DNA from: Hominifimenecus microfluidus
GTDB taxonomy: Bacteria; Bacillota; Clostridia; Lachnospirales; Lachnospiraceae
Reading direction: 5' to 3'
DNA: 56,654 nucleotides
Assembly (NCBI GenBank): GCA_020687485.1
Contig: JAJEQR010000023.1
Location: 1 to 56,654, forward strand
Program-made: the position numbers and the translations under genes
Notes under the pieces: model-generated
What the model was told of the DNA's origin: nothing
The model's database searches: none
Seen by the model: only the letters and a program-made list of their open reading frames with translations
Part shown: piece after piece, positions 42,492 through 51,756 of the stretch
Layout: each line of letters opens with the position of its first letter
Position numbering within the stretch: the stretch's first letter is position 1

Positions 42492-43046
42492 ATGAAAACA
42501 ATCAAGTGGCTTGACAGAAATTTTGAGATTTTACTGATGGTTTGCGCCCTGCTGGTGATCGTTTTTGTCATGGGGGCACAGGTTGTAGCGCGGAAACTTT
42601 TGGGAGCCTCCATCGAGTGGTCAGAGGAGCTGGGGCGGTATCTGTTTGTCTGGATGGGATTTCTGAGTATCAGCTATACACTGCACGCGGATACCATCAT
42701 CCGGCTGGAAATACTCGATACGATCTTACCGGCTTCGGTCTTAAAATTCCTCCGCGTGCTCGTACAGGTCTTTATGCTGGTTATGTTCGCTTATCTGACC
42801 TGCCAGTCCTTTTCCATTGTGCGAAGCACGAATCAACGATGGTCCAGCATCGACATTTCAATGAACTACGTGTACAGCGCGATTCCTTTTTGCTTTGCCC
42901 TGACTGTACTGCGGCTGGCGCAGGGCTTGATCCTCACGCTGAAAAGCAAACCGGACGCAAAAAATGCAAAGGCGTTTGCAGCGAAAGAGGAAGCGGAGAA
43001 ATCCCAAATGACGGAAATGGGGAAGGATGGTGAGAAAAAATGCTAG
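42492..43046 (+). CDS. dctQ: TRAP transporter small permease
   Basis: The 184-residue DctQ subunit of a tripartite ATP-independent periplasmic transporter, which imports organic acids using the sodium gradient. Four membrane helices are visible, with the family sequence SIEWSEELGRYLFVWMGFLS in the second. The C-terminal 30 residues are charged. It overlaps the large permease gene by seven bases. Confidence 0.93.
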   Translation: MKTIKWLDRNFEILLMVCALLVIVFVMGAQVVARKLLGASIEWSEELGRYLFVWMGFLSISYTLHADTIIRLEILDTILPASVLKFLRVLVQVFMLVMFAYLTCQSFSIVRSTNQRWSSIDISMNYVYSAIPFCFALTVLRLAQGLILTLKSKPDAKNAKAFAAKEEAEKSQMTEMGKDGEKKC

Positions 43047-44326
43047 GCGTTATCTTTGGAGCGATGGCTGTAATGCTCGTATTGACCGTGCCCATCGGCG
43101 TGATGCTGCTGGCGGTCGCGCTGATCCCCAGCCTGATGGATCCGGGCTTTATGGCTACCGTGCCTTTTGTTCTGCGCAATGTGGTGGGCGGTTTAAACAG
43201 CACCCCTCTTTTGGCAATCCCTCTGTTTATCCTGGGCGGCATCATTATGGCCCAAAGCGGAATCGCCAAGAAACTGTTCGATGTATTTGCCTACCTGATC
43301 GGCGATAAGACCGGAGGGATGCCCTGCGCATCCATCATCACCTGCCTGTTTTACGGGGCAATCTCCGGTTCCGCCCCGGCTACCACGGCGGCTGTCGGCA
43401 CCATGACGATCCCTGTTTTAGATGACATGGGATATGATCATGCGTTTAATGCCAGCACCGTAGCGATTGCAGGTGGATTGGGGGTGATCATCCCGCCTTC
43501 CGTTCCCTTCATTGTCTATAGCATGGCAAGCGGCGCTTCGGTGGGAGATATGTTTCTGGCGGGAGTGATCCCAGGAATATTGATCGCCCTGTGCCTGATG
43601 ATCTATGCGGTCTACTATTGCAAGACCGAAGGGGAGGATAAAGAACGGATCCGGAACCGGGTCGCCGTGCTCCGTGAGAAAGGCTTCCTAGGGGTGCTAA
43701 AAAGCAGTTTTTGGGCGTTGCTGTCTCCGATCATCATCCTGGGCGGCATTTACGGCGGGATCGTCACACCCACGGAGGCAGCTTTGATCGGCGTCTTTTA
43801 TGCGGCGCTGGTGGGCCTGTTTATTTACCGTACCTTAAGACCCAAGGATTTGATCCTTCTCTGTGTGGAAGCGGTAAAGACGACGGCGCCCATGCTCCTG
43901 GTAATCGGGGCGGCCTCCGCGTTTTCCAGGGTTTTGTCCCTGATGCAGGCTTCTGAGGTTGTATTTTCCCTGGCGGGCGGTTTGCTGGAAAACCGGATTG
44001 TGCTGCTCTTTGTCTTGAATCTCTTCCTATTATTTATGGGGATGATCATCGACACGTCTCCCAATATCCTGATTTTTACCCCGGTGATGCTCCCGCTGGT
44101 GCAGGCGGTTGGGGTTGACCCGGTGCATTTCGGAATTATTATGGTGGTGAATCTGGCGATTGGGTTTGTGACGCCGCCGGTGGGAGTAAATCTTTATGTG
44201 GCCCAGTCTCTTTCCGGAGTCCCGGTGATCACTCTGGCCAAGAAGGCTCTTCCCTACATCGTGATGTTTTTCATTGCTTTGATGCTGATTACCTATATTC
44301 CTGCGATCAGCCTGATGCTGCTGTAA
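43040..44326 (+). CDS. dctM: TRAP transporter large permease
   Basis: The 428-residue DctM subunit, about 12 membrane helices. Family motifs are LAIPLFILGGIIMAQSGIAK, GAISGSAPATTAAVGTMTIP, GGLGVIIPPSVPFIVYS and VTPPVGVNLYVAQSLSG. It forms the sodium-coupled substrate channel with DctQ. A complete DctQMP set exists in this operon. Confidence 0.95.
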   Translation: MLGVIFGAMAVMLVLTVPIGVMLLAVALIPSLMDPGFMATVPFVLRNVVGGLNSTPLLAIPLFILGGIIMAQSGIAKKLFDVFAYLIGDKTGGMPCASIITCLFYGAISGSAPATTAAVGTMTIPVLDDMGYDHAFNASTVAIAGGLGVIIPPSVPFIVYSMASGASVGDMFLAGVIPGILIALCLMIYAVYYCKTEGEDKERIRNRVAVLREKGFLGVLKSSFWALLSPIIILGGIYGGIVTPTEAALIGVFYAALVGLFIYRTLRPKDLILLCVEAVKTTAPMLLVIGAASAFSRVLSLMQASEVVFSLAGGLLENRIVLLFVLNLFLLFMGMIIDTSPNILIFTPVMLPLVQAVGVDPVHFGIIMVVNLAIGFVTPPVGVNLYVAQSLSGVPVITLAKKALPYIVMFFIALMLITYIPAISLMLL

Positions 44327-44375
44327 GCGTCTGAGGCATCTTTATATTAAAAACAAATTTATGAGGAGGAAAAAA

Positions 44376-45440
44376 ATGAAAAAGAAAATCTTATGTGGTA
44401 TCCTGGCAATGGCGCTGGCCTGTTCCCTGTACGGGTGCGGAAGCTCCGGCGCGGCTACGACCGTCTCGCCGAACACCACCGAGGCCGCCGCTGCTTCGGA
44501 TTTACCGGAAATGACGTTTTCCATCGGGCACACCGGAACCGAGGATTCCTGGAATCAGTCCATGTGTTTGAAAATCAAAGAGAAATTGGAGGAGTACAGC
44601 GGCGGAAAAATAAAGGTAAATGTCTACGCCAACGCTCAGATGGGAAGCGATTCTGAAATGATTCTCAGCGTGATCCAGGGGGATCTGACCATGCAGTGCA
44701 CCAATACGGCATCGGTCACCAACACGGTTTCCGACTGTGGAATCGCCGATCTCCCCTTCCTCTTCGACAACGTGGAGTCGGTGCGGAAAGCGCTTTCCGA
44801 TGAGACCTTTCTTTCTTTGCTGAAGGAAAAGTTTGAAGCCCAGGACCTTGCGCTGATGCTGGTGGCGGACCAGGGATTCCGCTGTATCACGACGAACCGC
44901 GAAATCAAGAGCTTTGAAGATCTTGCCGGGATGCAGATGCGTGTGCAGGATAATGCCAATCACATTGCGTTTTGGACCGACGCCACGCTGGCGCCCACGC
45001 CCATTGCCTTTTCCGAACTGTATCTGTCCTTGCAGCAGGGCTTGCTGGAAGCCCAGGAAAACCCTTACCGCACCACGGTTGCCTCCAAATTCTATGAGGT
45101 TCAGAAGTATGTGACGAACTCAAACCATGTTCCTCAGTGCAACGTGATTTTCATGGGAAAGGCAGCCTATGACGCCCTTCCGCCGGAATATCAGAAGATG
45201 GTGGACCAAACCATGGAAGAATTACTTCCCTATGCCCAGGAGGTGACGGACGAGTCCATAAAGAATGATCTGGAATTCCTTCAAGAGCAAGGGATGACCT
45301 TCCTGGATTTTGACCAGATCCCCGGAATTCGGGAAGCGCTGAAAACGGCGACCCTGGACAACGCCATTGCCCGCATGGAGGAGACCATTGATCCGGCGCT
45401 GATGGACGCTTACCTGAAGGCGGCCGGGTATACCAGATAA
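44376..45440 (+). CDS. dctP: TRAP substrate-binding lipoprotein (DctP 1)
   Basis: A 354-residue extracytoplasmic solute receptor. Lipobox LYGC places the lipid anchor at C21. DctP motifs are MTFSIGHTGTEDSWNQSM, GGKIKVNVYANAQMGSDSEM, LAGMQMRVQDNANHIAFW (the conserved arginine that binds substrate carboxylate) and LQQGLLEAQENPYRT. It hands an organic acid, probably a sugar acid, to DctQM encoded just upstream. AGGAGGA is five bases from the start. Confidence 0.93.
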   Translation: MKKKILCGILAMALACSLYGCGSSGAATTVSPNTTEAAAASDLPEMTFSIGHTGTEDSWNQSMCLKIKEKLEEYSGGKIKVNVYANAQMGSDSEMILSVIQGDLTMQCTNTASVTNTVSDCGIADLPFLFDNVESVRKALSDETFLSLLKEKFEAQDLALMLVADQGFRCITTNREIKSFEDLAGMQMRVQDNANHIAFWTDATLAPTPIAFSELYLSLQQGLLEAQENPYRTTVASKFYEVQKYVTNSNHVPQCNVIFMGKAAYDALPPEYQKMVDQTMEELLPYAQEVTDESIKNDLEFLQEQGMTFLDFDQIPGIREALKTATLDNAIARMEETIDPALMDAYLKAAGYTR

Positions 45441-45455
45441 AGGAGAGGGAAGAAA

Positions 45456-46646
45456 ATGACCGAGAAAAAAACTGTAGTAGTAGGAACCATTGGCGCCGGA
45501 TATGCGGCAGATCTTCACGCAAGCGGTTATCAAAGAGTCTGCGGTGTCAATGTCCGGCTGAAAACCATCTGCGATGTGCGCCTGGAAGCGGCGGAGCAAA
45601 TCAAAGAGCGCTACGGATACGAACACGCGGCTTCAGATTATGAAGACTTGCTGCGGGATCCGGAGATCGACGTGATTGATCTAGTCACGCCGCCGTTTTT
45701 ACACTGCGAGATGGCGGTGAAGGCGCTGCGGGCGGGAAAACACGTGATCTGTGAAAAGCCGTTGACCGGATATTTCGGAAAACGGGGAGAGGAGAACGTT
45801 GGCCGGACCACGCCGAAATCCGTCATGTACCGGGAAGTCCTTCGGTCCATGGAAGAGCTGAAAAGCGTGGCGGAGGACAGCGGGAAGAAGTTTATGTATG
45901 CGGAGAACTTTGTCTATGCTCCCCCGGTCCAGCGGGCGGCGGAAATGCTGCGGGCAAAGAAGAGCAAAATTCTCTGTATGAGAGGAGAACTGAGTCTCAA
46001 TGGAAGCAGTTCCTCGTTGGCCGGGAAGTGGAGCGGCACTGGCGGAGGGATTCTGATGAGAAACGGCTGTCACCCTCTGGCGGGAATGCTATGGCTCAAG
46101 CGGCAGGAAGCGCTGGCCCGCGGGGAGGAGATCCGCGCGGTCAGCGTGACAGCGGACTGCGGTGTTACCACGGAATGCCTGACGGACAGGGAAAAAGAAC
46201 ATTTGCTGGCGCGCCCGGAGGACGTGGAAGATTACAGCAACCTGACGGTTACCTTTTCCGACGGCACCAAAGCGCTGGCCATTGCGGCGGATACCGTATT
46301 GGGCGGGTCCCAGAATTATATCCAGATTTACAGCAATGACTGCGCGCTGAAATGCAATATTACCCCTACGGACATGCTGGAAAGTTATTTTATGGATGAG
46401 GAAGGGCTGGAAGATATAGAGATTTCTCAGTTCCTGACCCATAAAACCGGATGGAACCGCGCCTGGGTAAATGATGAATTTGTCAGGGGATATACCGGCG
46501 AGCTTCAAAATTTCATGGAAGCCGTCGCGTTTGACCGTGTCCCAGACTCAGATTTTACGCTGGCGTATGATACGATCCGTATTTTATATGCCGCCTATCA
46601 GTCCGCGGAAGAAGGGCGGAGAGTGACGCTGGAAACAGTTCCATAA
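45456..46646 (+). CDS. Gfo/Idh/MocA-family oxidoreductase
   Basis: A 396-residue NAD(P)-dependent oxidoreductase. The Rossmann loop GTIGAGYAADLHASGY is at the N-terminus, and the EKP motif (ICEKPLTG, K101) is intact. Residues about 150-390 form the alpha/beta C-terminal domain. Such enzymes oxidise sugars, inositols or their acids. It is the last gene of the operon, followed by a degenerate insertion element; no terminator is obvious before it. AAAGGAGAGGGAAG precedes the ATG. Confidence 0.9.
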   Translation: MTEKKTVVVGTIGAGYAADLHASGYQRVCGVNVRLKTICDVRLEAAEQIKERYGYEHAASDYEDLLRDPEIDVIDLVTPPFLHCEMAVKALRAGKHVICEKPLTGYFGKRGEENVGRTTPKSVMYREVLRSMEELKSVAEDSGKKFMYAENFVYAPPVQRAAEMLRAKKSKILCMRGELSLNGSSSSLAGKWSGTGGGILMRNGCHPLAGMLWLKRQEALARGEEIRAVSVTADCGVTTECLTDREKEHLLARPEDVEDYSNLTVTFSDGTKALAIAADTVLGGSQNYIQIYSNDCALKCNITPTDMLESYFMDEEGLEDIEISQFLTHKTGWNRAWVNDEFVRGYTGELQNFMEAVAFDRVPDSDFTLAYDTIRILYAAYQSAEEGRRVTLETVP

Positions 46647-46925
46647 AAACAGAAACCGTGTGCATGACCGGCAGCCCTGAAGCATACATTGTAAAAACAA
46701 TTATTCCGAGGGGCTTTCCTTGAAACCTAAAATCCGTGTTATGGCCACTCAATAAGCACCAAATACCGGTTGTGATCTGCCCCTTGTCAAGTAGACAAGC
46801 AAAATATTTAAAATGAATTTCTAAATGTATCCGCCATATCTGATTTGATGTGGCGGATATTTATGTTTCTGAAACATTTATTCCATCGTCAGTTTTACAA
46901 TGCAACTTTGCGGGTATGTTTGAAG

Positions 46926-47892
46926 TTACGCACACCATTTTGATTTGTATGCTGCAATCCGTTTATTTTCAGCAATGGGATATTGGACTGGTTCCTTTGC
47001 CGATAATGTATCCTGCCTTACTTCTGACGGAGTTTTACAGCAAAACCGATCCTTGAGGTCTTTCCTCGGCGTAAAACTTCATGTATCCGTCAATTGCTGA
47101 TCGAAGGGACTGCTCATCTGTTATCTGGTACATACAGTACATTTCCGATTTTATGATTCCCCACAACCCTTCTGTAGGACCATTATCTATGCAATGTCCC
47201 ACTCTGGACATGGATTGTTCCATGCCCTGATTCTGGAGCTTTGCTTGGAATACCTTGCTGGTATATTGATATCCTTTGTCGCTATGAAAAATCGGTTTTG
47301 CATCCGGATTTTCAATAAGTGCCTTATCATAAGTATCAAATACGAGCTTGTTGTCATTTCTTTTACTTACAACGTATGCAACCGGAAAACGATCATATAA
47401 ATCAAAGATAGCGCTAAGATATAACTTCTTTCCTGTTTCAGGAATCTTGAATTCCGTGACATCAGTAGCCCATTTCTCGTTAGGTTTTGTGGCATTGAAA
47501 TCCCTTTTCAGCTTATTTTCCGCTGTCGTCTCCGGCTTGAACGGATGGTATTTCTTCTTTTTTCTACGAATAACAGAGTGGATTCCCAGCTTCTTCATGA
47601 TTCTGTGGACTCTGTTCTTGCTGTAGCTGGTGTGATTGAAATGGTTGATCCAGCTTGTCATCCGTCTGTATCCCAGGATATGTCCGAACTGCTCATCATA
47701 CTCCTTTATCAGTTCTGCCAGTTTTCTATTTTCGGATTCCTGCTCCGGAATCGGTCGGTGCAACCATTTGTAGTAAGCAGCGTGTGATATCCCTAGCTGT
47801 TTGCACATCCAGTTGATGCTCCATTGTTTTCCTTCATAAAAATATTTTATTGCCAGATATTTTGATTCAAACCGTAGTTTTCCAAACCTCAC
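46926..47892 (-). pseudogene. IS3-family transposase orfB (frameshifted near the end)
   Basis: The DDE integrase of an IS150-type element. Residues 1-285 (47892-47035) include YHPFKPETTAENKLKRDF, the catalytic region ATDVTEFKIP, IFHSDKGYQYTSKVFQ and SMSRVGHCIDNGPTEGLWGI. The frame then ends prematurely at ERPQGSVLL. One base shift near 47050-47054 restores the conserved end ERPQDRFCCKTPSEVRQ and a further tail to a stop at 46926. It starts with GTG overlapping the orfA stop. Confidence 0.85.
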
Positions 47893-48570
47893 ATCCCTTC
47901 GAATTCTTTCACTTTTTTTAACAGTTCCACTACCATGTCTTTTTCATCAAGCTGGCGTTTTAGTCGCATATTCTCCCGGCGTAACCGTTCCAGCTCATCG
48001 ACTTCATCATCCGTTTTGTGACGTCCGCGTTTATCGGACAGACCATCTTCCCCACTAGCATCATATTTTTTTACCCATGAATACACTTGCCCATAAGAAA
48101 CATCATACAGAGAAGCTGTTCCTTTATAATCTCGGTTATGAGCAATACAGTATTCAACAATCTCTTTTCGCTCGGTTAGCGTTGTCTTTCTTCGTGCTTC
48201 TGCCATATAGACCTCCCTCTTGGGATCATAATCCCTAAGTTCTCTATTGGCATTATACAACGAAATCCAGTTTTGCAGTGTAACATGTGCAGGGATGCCA
48301 TATCTGGCACATAATTCAGTGACCGAACCTTCCCCGGCAATATCTTTGAATCATTTCAAGCTTAAATTCCTTGGAATAGGAATGATTGGCTGTAACAGGG
48401 CAAAGAGCTTCTATACCTCCATTCTGATATGCCAATATCCAGTCCCTTATGGTTCGTGTACTTTTTATAGATAAATCTGCCATGATTTCAGAGACAGAAC
48501 GTGTTCCATTCAGGTAATCTTCAACAGCAGCAACTTTTTCTTCAACTGTACACTTGAGCTTCCTACCCAT
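47889..48570 (-). pseudogene. IS3-family orfA (frameshifted)
   Basis: The helix-turn-helix protein of the element. The first 84 codons (48570-48316) encode MGRKLKCTVEEKVAAVEDYL and a first helix-turn-helix, and then the frame stops. One extra base near 48332-48338 is the cause: in the next frame translation continues GEGSVTELCARYGIPAHVTL, through a second helix-turn-helix (TASLYDVSYGQVYSWVKKY) and a leucine-zipper end (LERLRRENMRLKRQLDEKD). The usual protein would be one continuous reading frame. Programmed shifting is possible, but with a second shift in orfB decay is more likely. Confidence 0.8.
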
Positions 48571-48574
48571 AAAA

Positions 48575-48624
48575 ATACCTCCAAAGTAGATTTTGGTTAT
48601 TTAACCTGTCTACTTTGGAGGTAT
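48575..48624 (-). promoter_or_regulatory. IS-end hairpin over the orfA ribosome site
   Basis: A perfect 16-bp stem (48575-48590 with 48609-48624). On the minus strand its 3' arm contains GGAGG followed by TATTTTT and the orfA ATG at 48570. Hairpins that block translation from outside transcripts are known for insertion sequences. Confidence 0.65.
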
Positions 48625-48684
48625 CATATCATTCAATCGGCCGGATGCCTCTTTTTCGCGACATTTGTTACAGCTTGCTATTTG

Positions 48685-49344
48685 TTACCGGTCGCCCTGA
48701 TTCTGGAAATAATCCAGCAGGTTCTGGTAATATTTTTCCTCCATGCTGGCGGCGTGCGCTCGCAGCATCTCCGGAACCTTATCGTATTCTCCGGCCAGCA
48801 GAGCATCGATCATAGCGATATGCTCCGCGGCGCCTTCTTCCGTGCGTCGCAGTTGATAGAAGTCCTGGGTGCGGATGCGCTGGGACTGATCACACACATA
48901 AGAGAGCAGCTTCATGATATGCGGCCGCTTTGTTGCTTCGTACAGATACCGGTGGAAGGCATAATCCAGGTCGTGGAGCATGTCCATGTCCTTTTCTTCC
49001 AGAGCTGCGCTCATCTTCGCTCTGAAATCAAGAAGAACATCTCTTGAATAATGCTTCAGATACGGGCGCAAAAGCTCCGGTTCCATCACCTTGCGGATAT
49101 GGATCAGTTCCAAGATCATGGGCAGTGACAGGTCGGAGACCGAGACACCGCGATGCGGGTTGGATACGACAAAGCCTTCCCATTCCAGCTGTACAAGCGC
49201 TTCCCGTACCGGCGTGCGGCTGACGCCCAGCTGCTCGCAGATCTGCTTTTCATCCAGATATTCATTTGGCTTTAGTTCATTATTCAAAATCTTCGCCTTG
49301 ATTTTTTCATACACCTGTGTGGTGAGATTTACTTTTTTTGACAC
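48685..49344 (-). CDS. GntR-family regulator (FadR/FCD subfamily)
   Basis: A 219-residue repressor. The N-terminal winged helix (about 1-70) contains LKPNEYLDEKQICEQLGVSR then TPVREALVQLEWEGFV. Residues about 80-210 form the all-helical FCD ligand domain with DLDYAFHRYLYEA and a later histidine, likely metal ligands. Such proteins bind sugar acids or other carboxylates. It is divergent from the dehydrogenase-DctP pair at 49581, and a perfect palindrome in the shared region is a likely operator. Confidence 0.92.
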   Translation of the reverse strand: MSKKVNLTTQVYEKIKAKILNNELKPNEYLDEKQICEQLGVSRTPVREALVQLEWEGFVVSNPHRGVSVSDLSLPMILELIHIRKVMEPELLRPYLKHYSRDVLLDFRAKMSAALEEKDMDMLHDLDYAFHRYLYEATKRPHIMKLLSYVCDQSQRIRTQDFYQLRRTEEGAAEHIAMIDALLAGEYDKVPEMLRAHAASMEEKYYQNLLDYFQNQGDR

Positions 49345-49475
49345 AATCGTTATTCCCTCTTCAGATAAAAGAATGAAAATCTGCTTCCTATTTTAACACA
49401 GAGCGGAAAAGCATTCAACTAAATATAGGGATACAGAAACGAAAAAAGAATTCGTAAATATGTTTAATTTTTGAC

Positions 49476-49504
49476 TTGACAGATGAACGGCAATGAAATA
49501 TAAT
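49476..49504 (+). promoter_or_regulatory. Consensus sigma-A promoter of the second SDR-DctP module
   Basis: TTGACA (49476-49481) and TATAAT (49499-49504) with exactly 17 bases between them, 77 bases upstream of the start codon at 49581. Confidence 0.85.
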
Positions 49505-49527
49505 ATGCGCATACATAAAGTATTTTA

Positions 49528-49539
49528 TTTGTATACAAA
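49528..49539 (+). promoter_or_regulatory. Likely GntR operator
   Basis: TTTGTATACAAA is a perfect 12-base palindrome of the form bound by FCD-type GntR regulators. It lies about 24 bases after the -10 element, over the early transcribed region, where a bound repressor would block transcription. Confidence 0.65.
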
Positions 49540-49580
49540 CTAAGAATAACAGCTTAAGCATAGAGAGAGGGAGAAAAGAG

Positions 49581-50330
49581 ATGGAACGTTTTACAGATAA
49601 AACCGTAGTTATTACCGGCGCCGGCGATATGGCCGAAGTGATCGGAGAGCGTATCCTGTCTGAAGGCGGAAAGATCACCTTCGCGGATTTTTCGGAGGAA
49701 GCGCTGAAGCGCACGATAGATGCTTTGACGGAGAAGGGTTATGCGGAAGAGAATATTCTGACTGTATCCTGCAATGTGAAGAGCCAGGAGGATTGCGATC
49801 AGGTTGTTGCGAAGACGATTGAGCGCTGGGGCAAGGTGGACGCTCTTGTCGCTACGGCAGGGATTATTCGTCATCTTCCCATCGATGAGATGAGCGAGAA
49901 AGATTGGCAGGATGTGATTGATATTAATCTGAGCGGTGTCTTCCATGCCTGCAAGGCGGTTGTGCCTTCGATGAAAGAACGCAGATATGGAAGAATCGTT
50001 CTGATTTCCTCCATCGGTGGCCGTACTGGCCGAAACGTGGGTGTGAACTATGCGGCCAGTAAAGCCGGCGTGAATGGAATCACGATCAATCTGGCATATA
50101 CACTGGCTCCCTGGAATATTACGGTGAACTCGGTGGCACCCGGCCCGCTGAAGGGAAGAATGTTCGAATCTATGCCGAAGGATCGCCAGGAATCTCTGGC
50201 GGCAGCCATTCCGTTGAAGCGGTTGGGTGAGCTTGCGGATGCGGCAGCAGCCGTTGCTTATCTGGCTAGCGATGACGCGGCCTGGACGACTGGAGAGGTA
50301 CTGGATGTGAATGGCGGATTGCAGTATTAA
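49581..50330 (+). CDS. SDR-family oxidoreductase (paralogue 2)
   Basis: A 249-residue short-chain dehydrogenase very similar to the one at 40890: shared RRYGRIVLISSIGGRTGR, NYAA-K and WTTGEVLDVNGGLQY. The catalytic pair is Y157 and K161. The cofactor loop is changed to TGAGDMAEVIG, with fewer glycines than the usual TGxxxGxG. First gene after the GntR-controlled promoter, followed by a TRAP binding protein, so it probably acts on a related imported substrate. Confidence 0.9.
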   Translation: MERFTDKTVVITGAGDMAEVIGERILSEGGKITFADFSEEALKRTIDALTEKGYAEENILTVSCNVKSQEDCDQVVAKTIERWGKVDALVATAGIIRHLPIDEMSEKDWQDVIDINLSGVFHACKAVVPSMKERRYGRIVLISSIGGRTGRNVGVNYAASKAGVNGITINLAYTLAPWNITVNSVAPGPLKGRMFESMPKDRQESLAAAIPLKRLGELADAAAAVAYLASDDAAWTTGEVLDVNGGLQY

Positions 50331-50431
50331 ATGGAGCAGTGTTCTCAGAAAGAACAGCAGAAACGATAGAAAGAAAATCCCTCGCAGAGGGTAAGAACAG
50401 ATATAACATATATTTTAGGAGGAACAAAAGA

Positions 50432-51577
50432 ATGAAGAAAAAAGTAATCAGTATGATGATGGCAGGAGCGATGGTTGTATCGATGACCGCCTGTGGAGGT
50501 TCCGATTCCGGAAGCACAACAGCAGCGGCAGGAAGCAGCGCAGCAGCGGAGACTACAGTAGCAGCGGCTGACACTACGGCAGCCGCTGCGGATTCTTCCG
50601 AAGCAAAGAATGACGCGGATGCTTATACAAATCTGGAACCGGTAGAACTGATTCTTGCTGATTCGGCGGCGAAGGGTGCTGCAGGATCTGAGTTTGATCT
50701 GCTGCTTTCCGAGAAGGTTGGTGAGATTACCGGAGGAAAACTTACCATTGATGCGCACGTAAATGGTGATCTGGGAAATGATACCGATATTCTGCGTCAG
50801 ATGCAGTCCGGTGACATCGACATGGTAGGCAGCCAGGTAGCTCCCATCGTAAGCTTTGTTCCGGAGATCGCGATCTTCGACCTTCCGATGGTATTTGCAA
50901 CCGTTGACGGCGACACGATTGATCAGGTACTGAACGGCGACAGTGATACGCATAAGGCACTTAACACAGCTTTTGAGAACGCAGGTTTCCATCTGCTGGG
51001 CTTCCTGCAGAATGCAACCTTCCGTCTGACCACTTCCAACTCCAACCTGGAGAAGCTGGAAGACTTCAAGGGGCTGCAGATCCGTACCATGGAGAATTCC
51101 AACCATATGGCATTCTGGACGGCAATCGGCGCAGAGCCGACTCCTCTGGCATGGGCGGAGGTTTACTTCGCACTGCAGAGCGGTACCATTACTGCAGAGG
51201 AGAATGCAGCAGATACTATTGTGGGCGCGAACCTGAATGAAGTACAGAAGTATCTGGCAGAGACGAATCACATTCTGTATGTCAATCAGATTAGCATCAA
51301 TAAGGATTCCTGGGATGCTTTAGACCCTGCTTACCAAGCAGCTCTGGAGCAGGCGGTTACGGAAGCAATTGCTGAGATGAGAGAGAAACTGGTTACGATT
51401 GATTCGGATAACAAGCAGCTGCTTCAGAACAATGGCATGACTCTGATTACTTATGATAAGTCCTTCTACGAGGAGGTTCTTGCCATTGATGGTGTAAAGG
51501 AGCTTTATTCCCAGATCGATACCGACACGAATGGTCTTGCATCGACGCTTCAGAAAGAACTTGGTGTAAATCAGTAA
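50432..51577 (+). CDS. dctP: TRAP substrate-binding lipoprotein (DctP 2), orphan
   Basis: A 381-residue solute receptor with lipobox MTAC (C21) and a low-complexity Ser/Thr/Ala linker. DctP motifs are GGKLTIDAHVNGDLGNDTDI, LEDFKGLQIRTMENSNHMAF (binding arginine) and ALQSGTITAEENAADT. No DctQ or DctM gene follows; the nearest permeases are at 42492-44326, which may serve both receptors. The start at 50432 follows TAGGAGGA; an upstream ATG at 50339 lies too near the preceding gene and has no such site. A strong terminator follows. Confidence 0.92.
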   Translation: MKKKVISMMMAGAMVVSMTACGGSDSGSTTAAAGSSAAAETTVAAADTTAAAADSSEAKNDADAYTNLEPVELILADSAAKGAAGSEFDLLLSEKVGEITGGKLTIDAHVNGDLGNDTDILRQMQSGDIDMVGSQVAPIVSFVPEIAIFDLPMVFATVDGDTIDQVLNGDSDTHKALNTAFENAGFHLLGFLQNATFRLTTSNSNLEKLEDFKGLQIRTMENSNHMAFWTAIGAEPTPLAWAEVYFALQSGTITAEENAADTIVGANLNEVQKYLAETNHILYVNQISINKDSWDALDPAYQAALEQAVTEAIAEMREKLVTIDSDNKQLLQNNGMTLITYDKSFYEEVLAIDGVKELYSQIDTDTNGLASTLQKELGVNQ

Positions 51578-51613
51578 CATAGACAAATAAATAACGTTAG
51601 CTCCTTCTTTTTG

Positions 51614-51657
51614 GGCCGCAGAACCGGAGGCAACCGGGACTGCGGCCTGCTTTTTTG
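51614..51657 (+). terminator. Intrinsic terminator after DctP 2
   Basis: GGCCGCAG (51614-51621) pairs with CTGCGGCC (51640-51647), followed by TGC and six T residues. Confidence 0.88.
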
Positions 51658-51756
51658 TGAATATTAAGAAAATCTTCCATCATTTTGTTCACACATTTTA
51701 CACATAAGGGAAGACAAACCCCTTATTTTGTGGTATACTATGAATTTAACGAGGAT

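Larger units (their letters stand above)
46773..48631 (-). mobile_element. Degenerate IS3-family (IS150-like) insertion sequence
   Basis: Left end (from 46773) TGATCTGCCCCTTGTCAAG and right end (minus strand from 48631) TGATATGATACCTCCAAAG align as imperfect terminal inverted repeats, both continuing to AAGTAGACA. They enclose orfA and orfB of an IS3-family transposase on the minus strand. Both reading frames are broken by single-base shifts, so the element is probably inactive or a source of sequence error. I see no clear target-site duplication. It splits two related catabolic modules. Confidence 0.8.
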
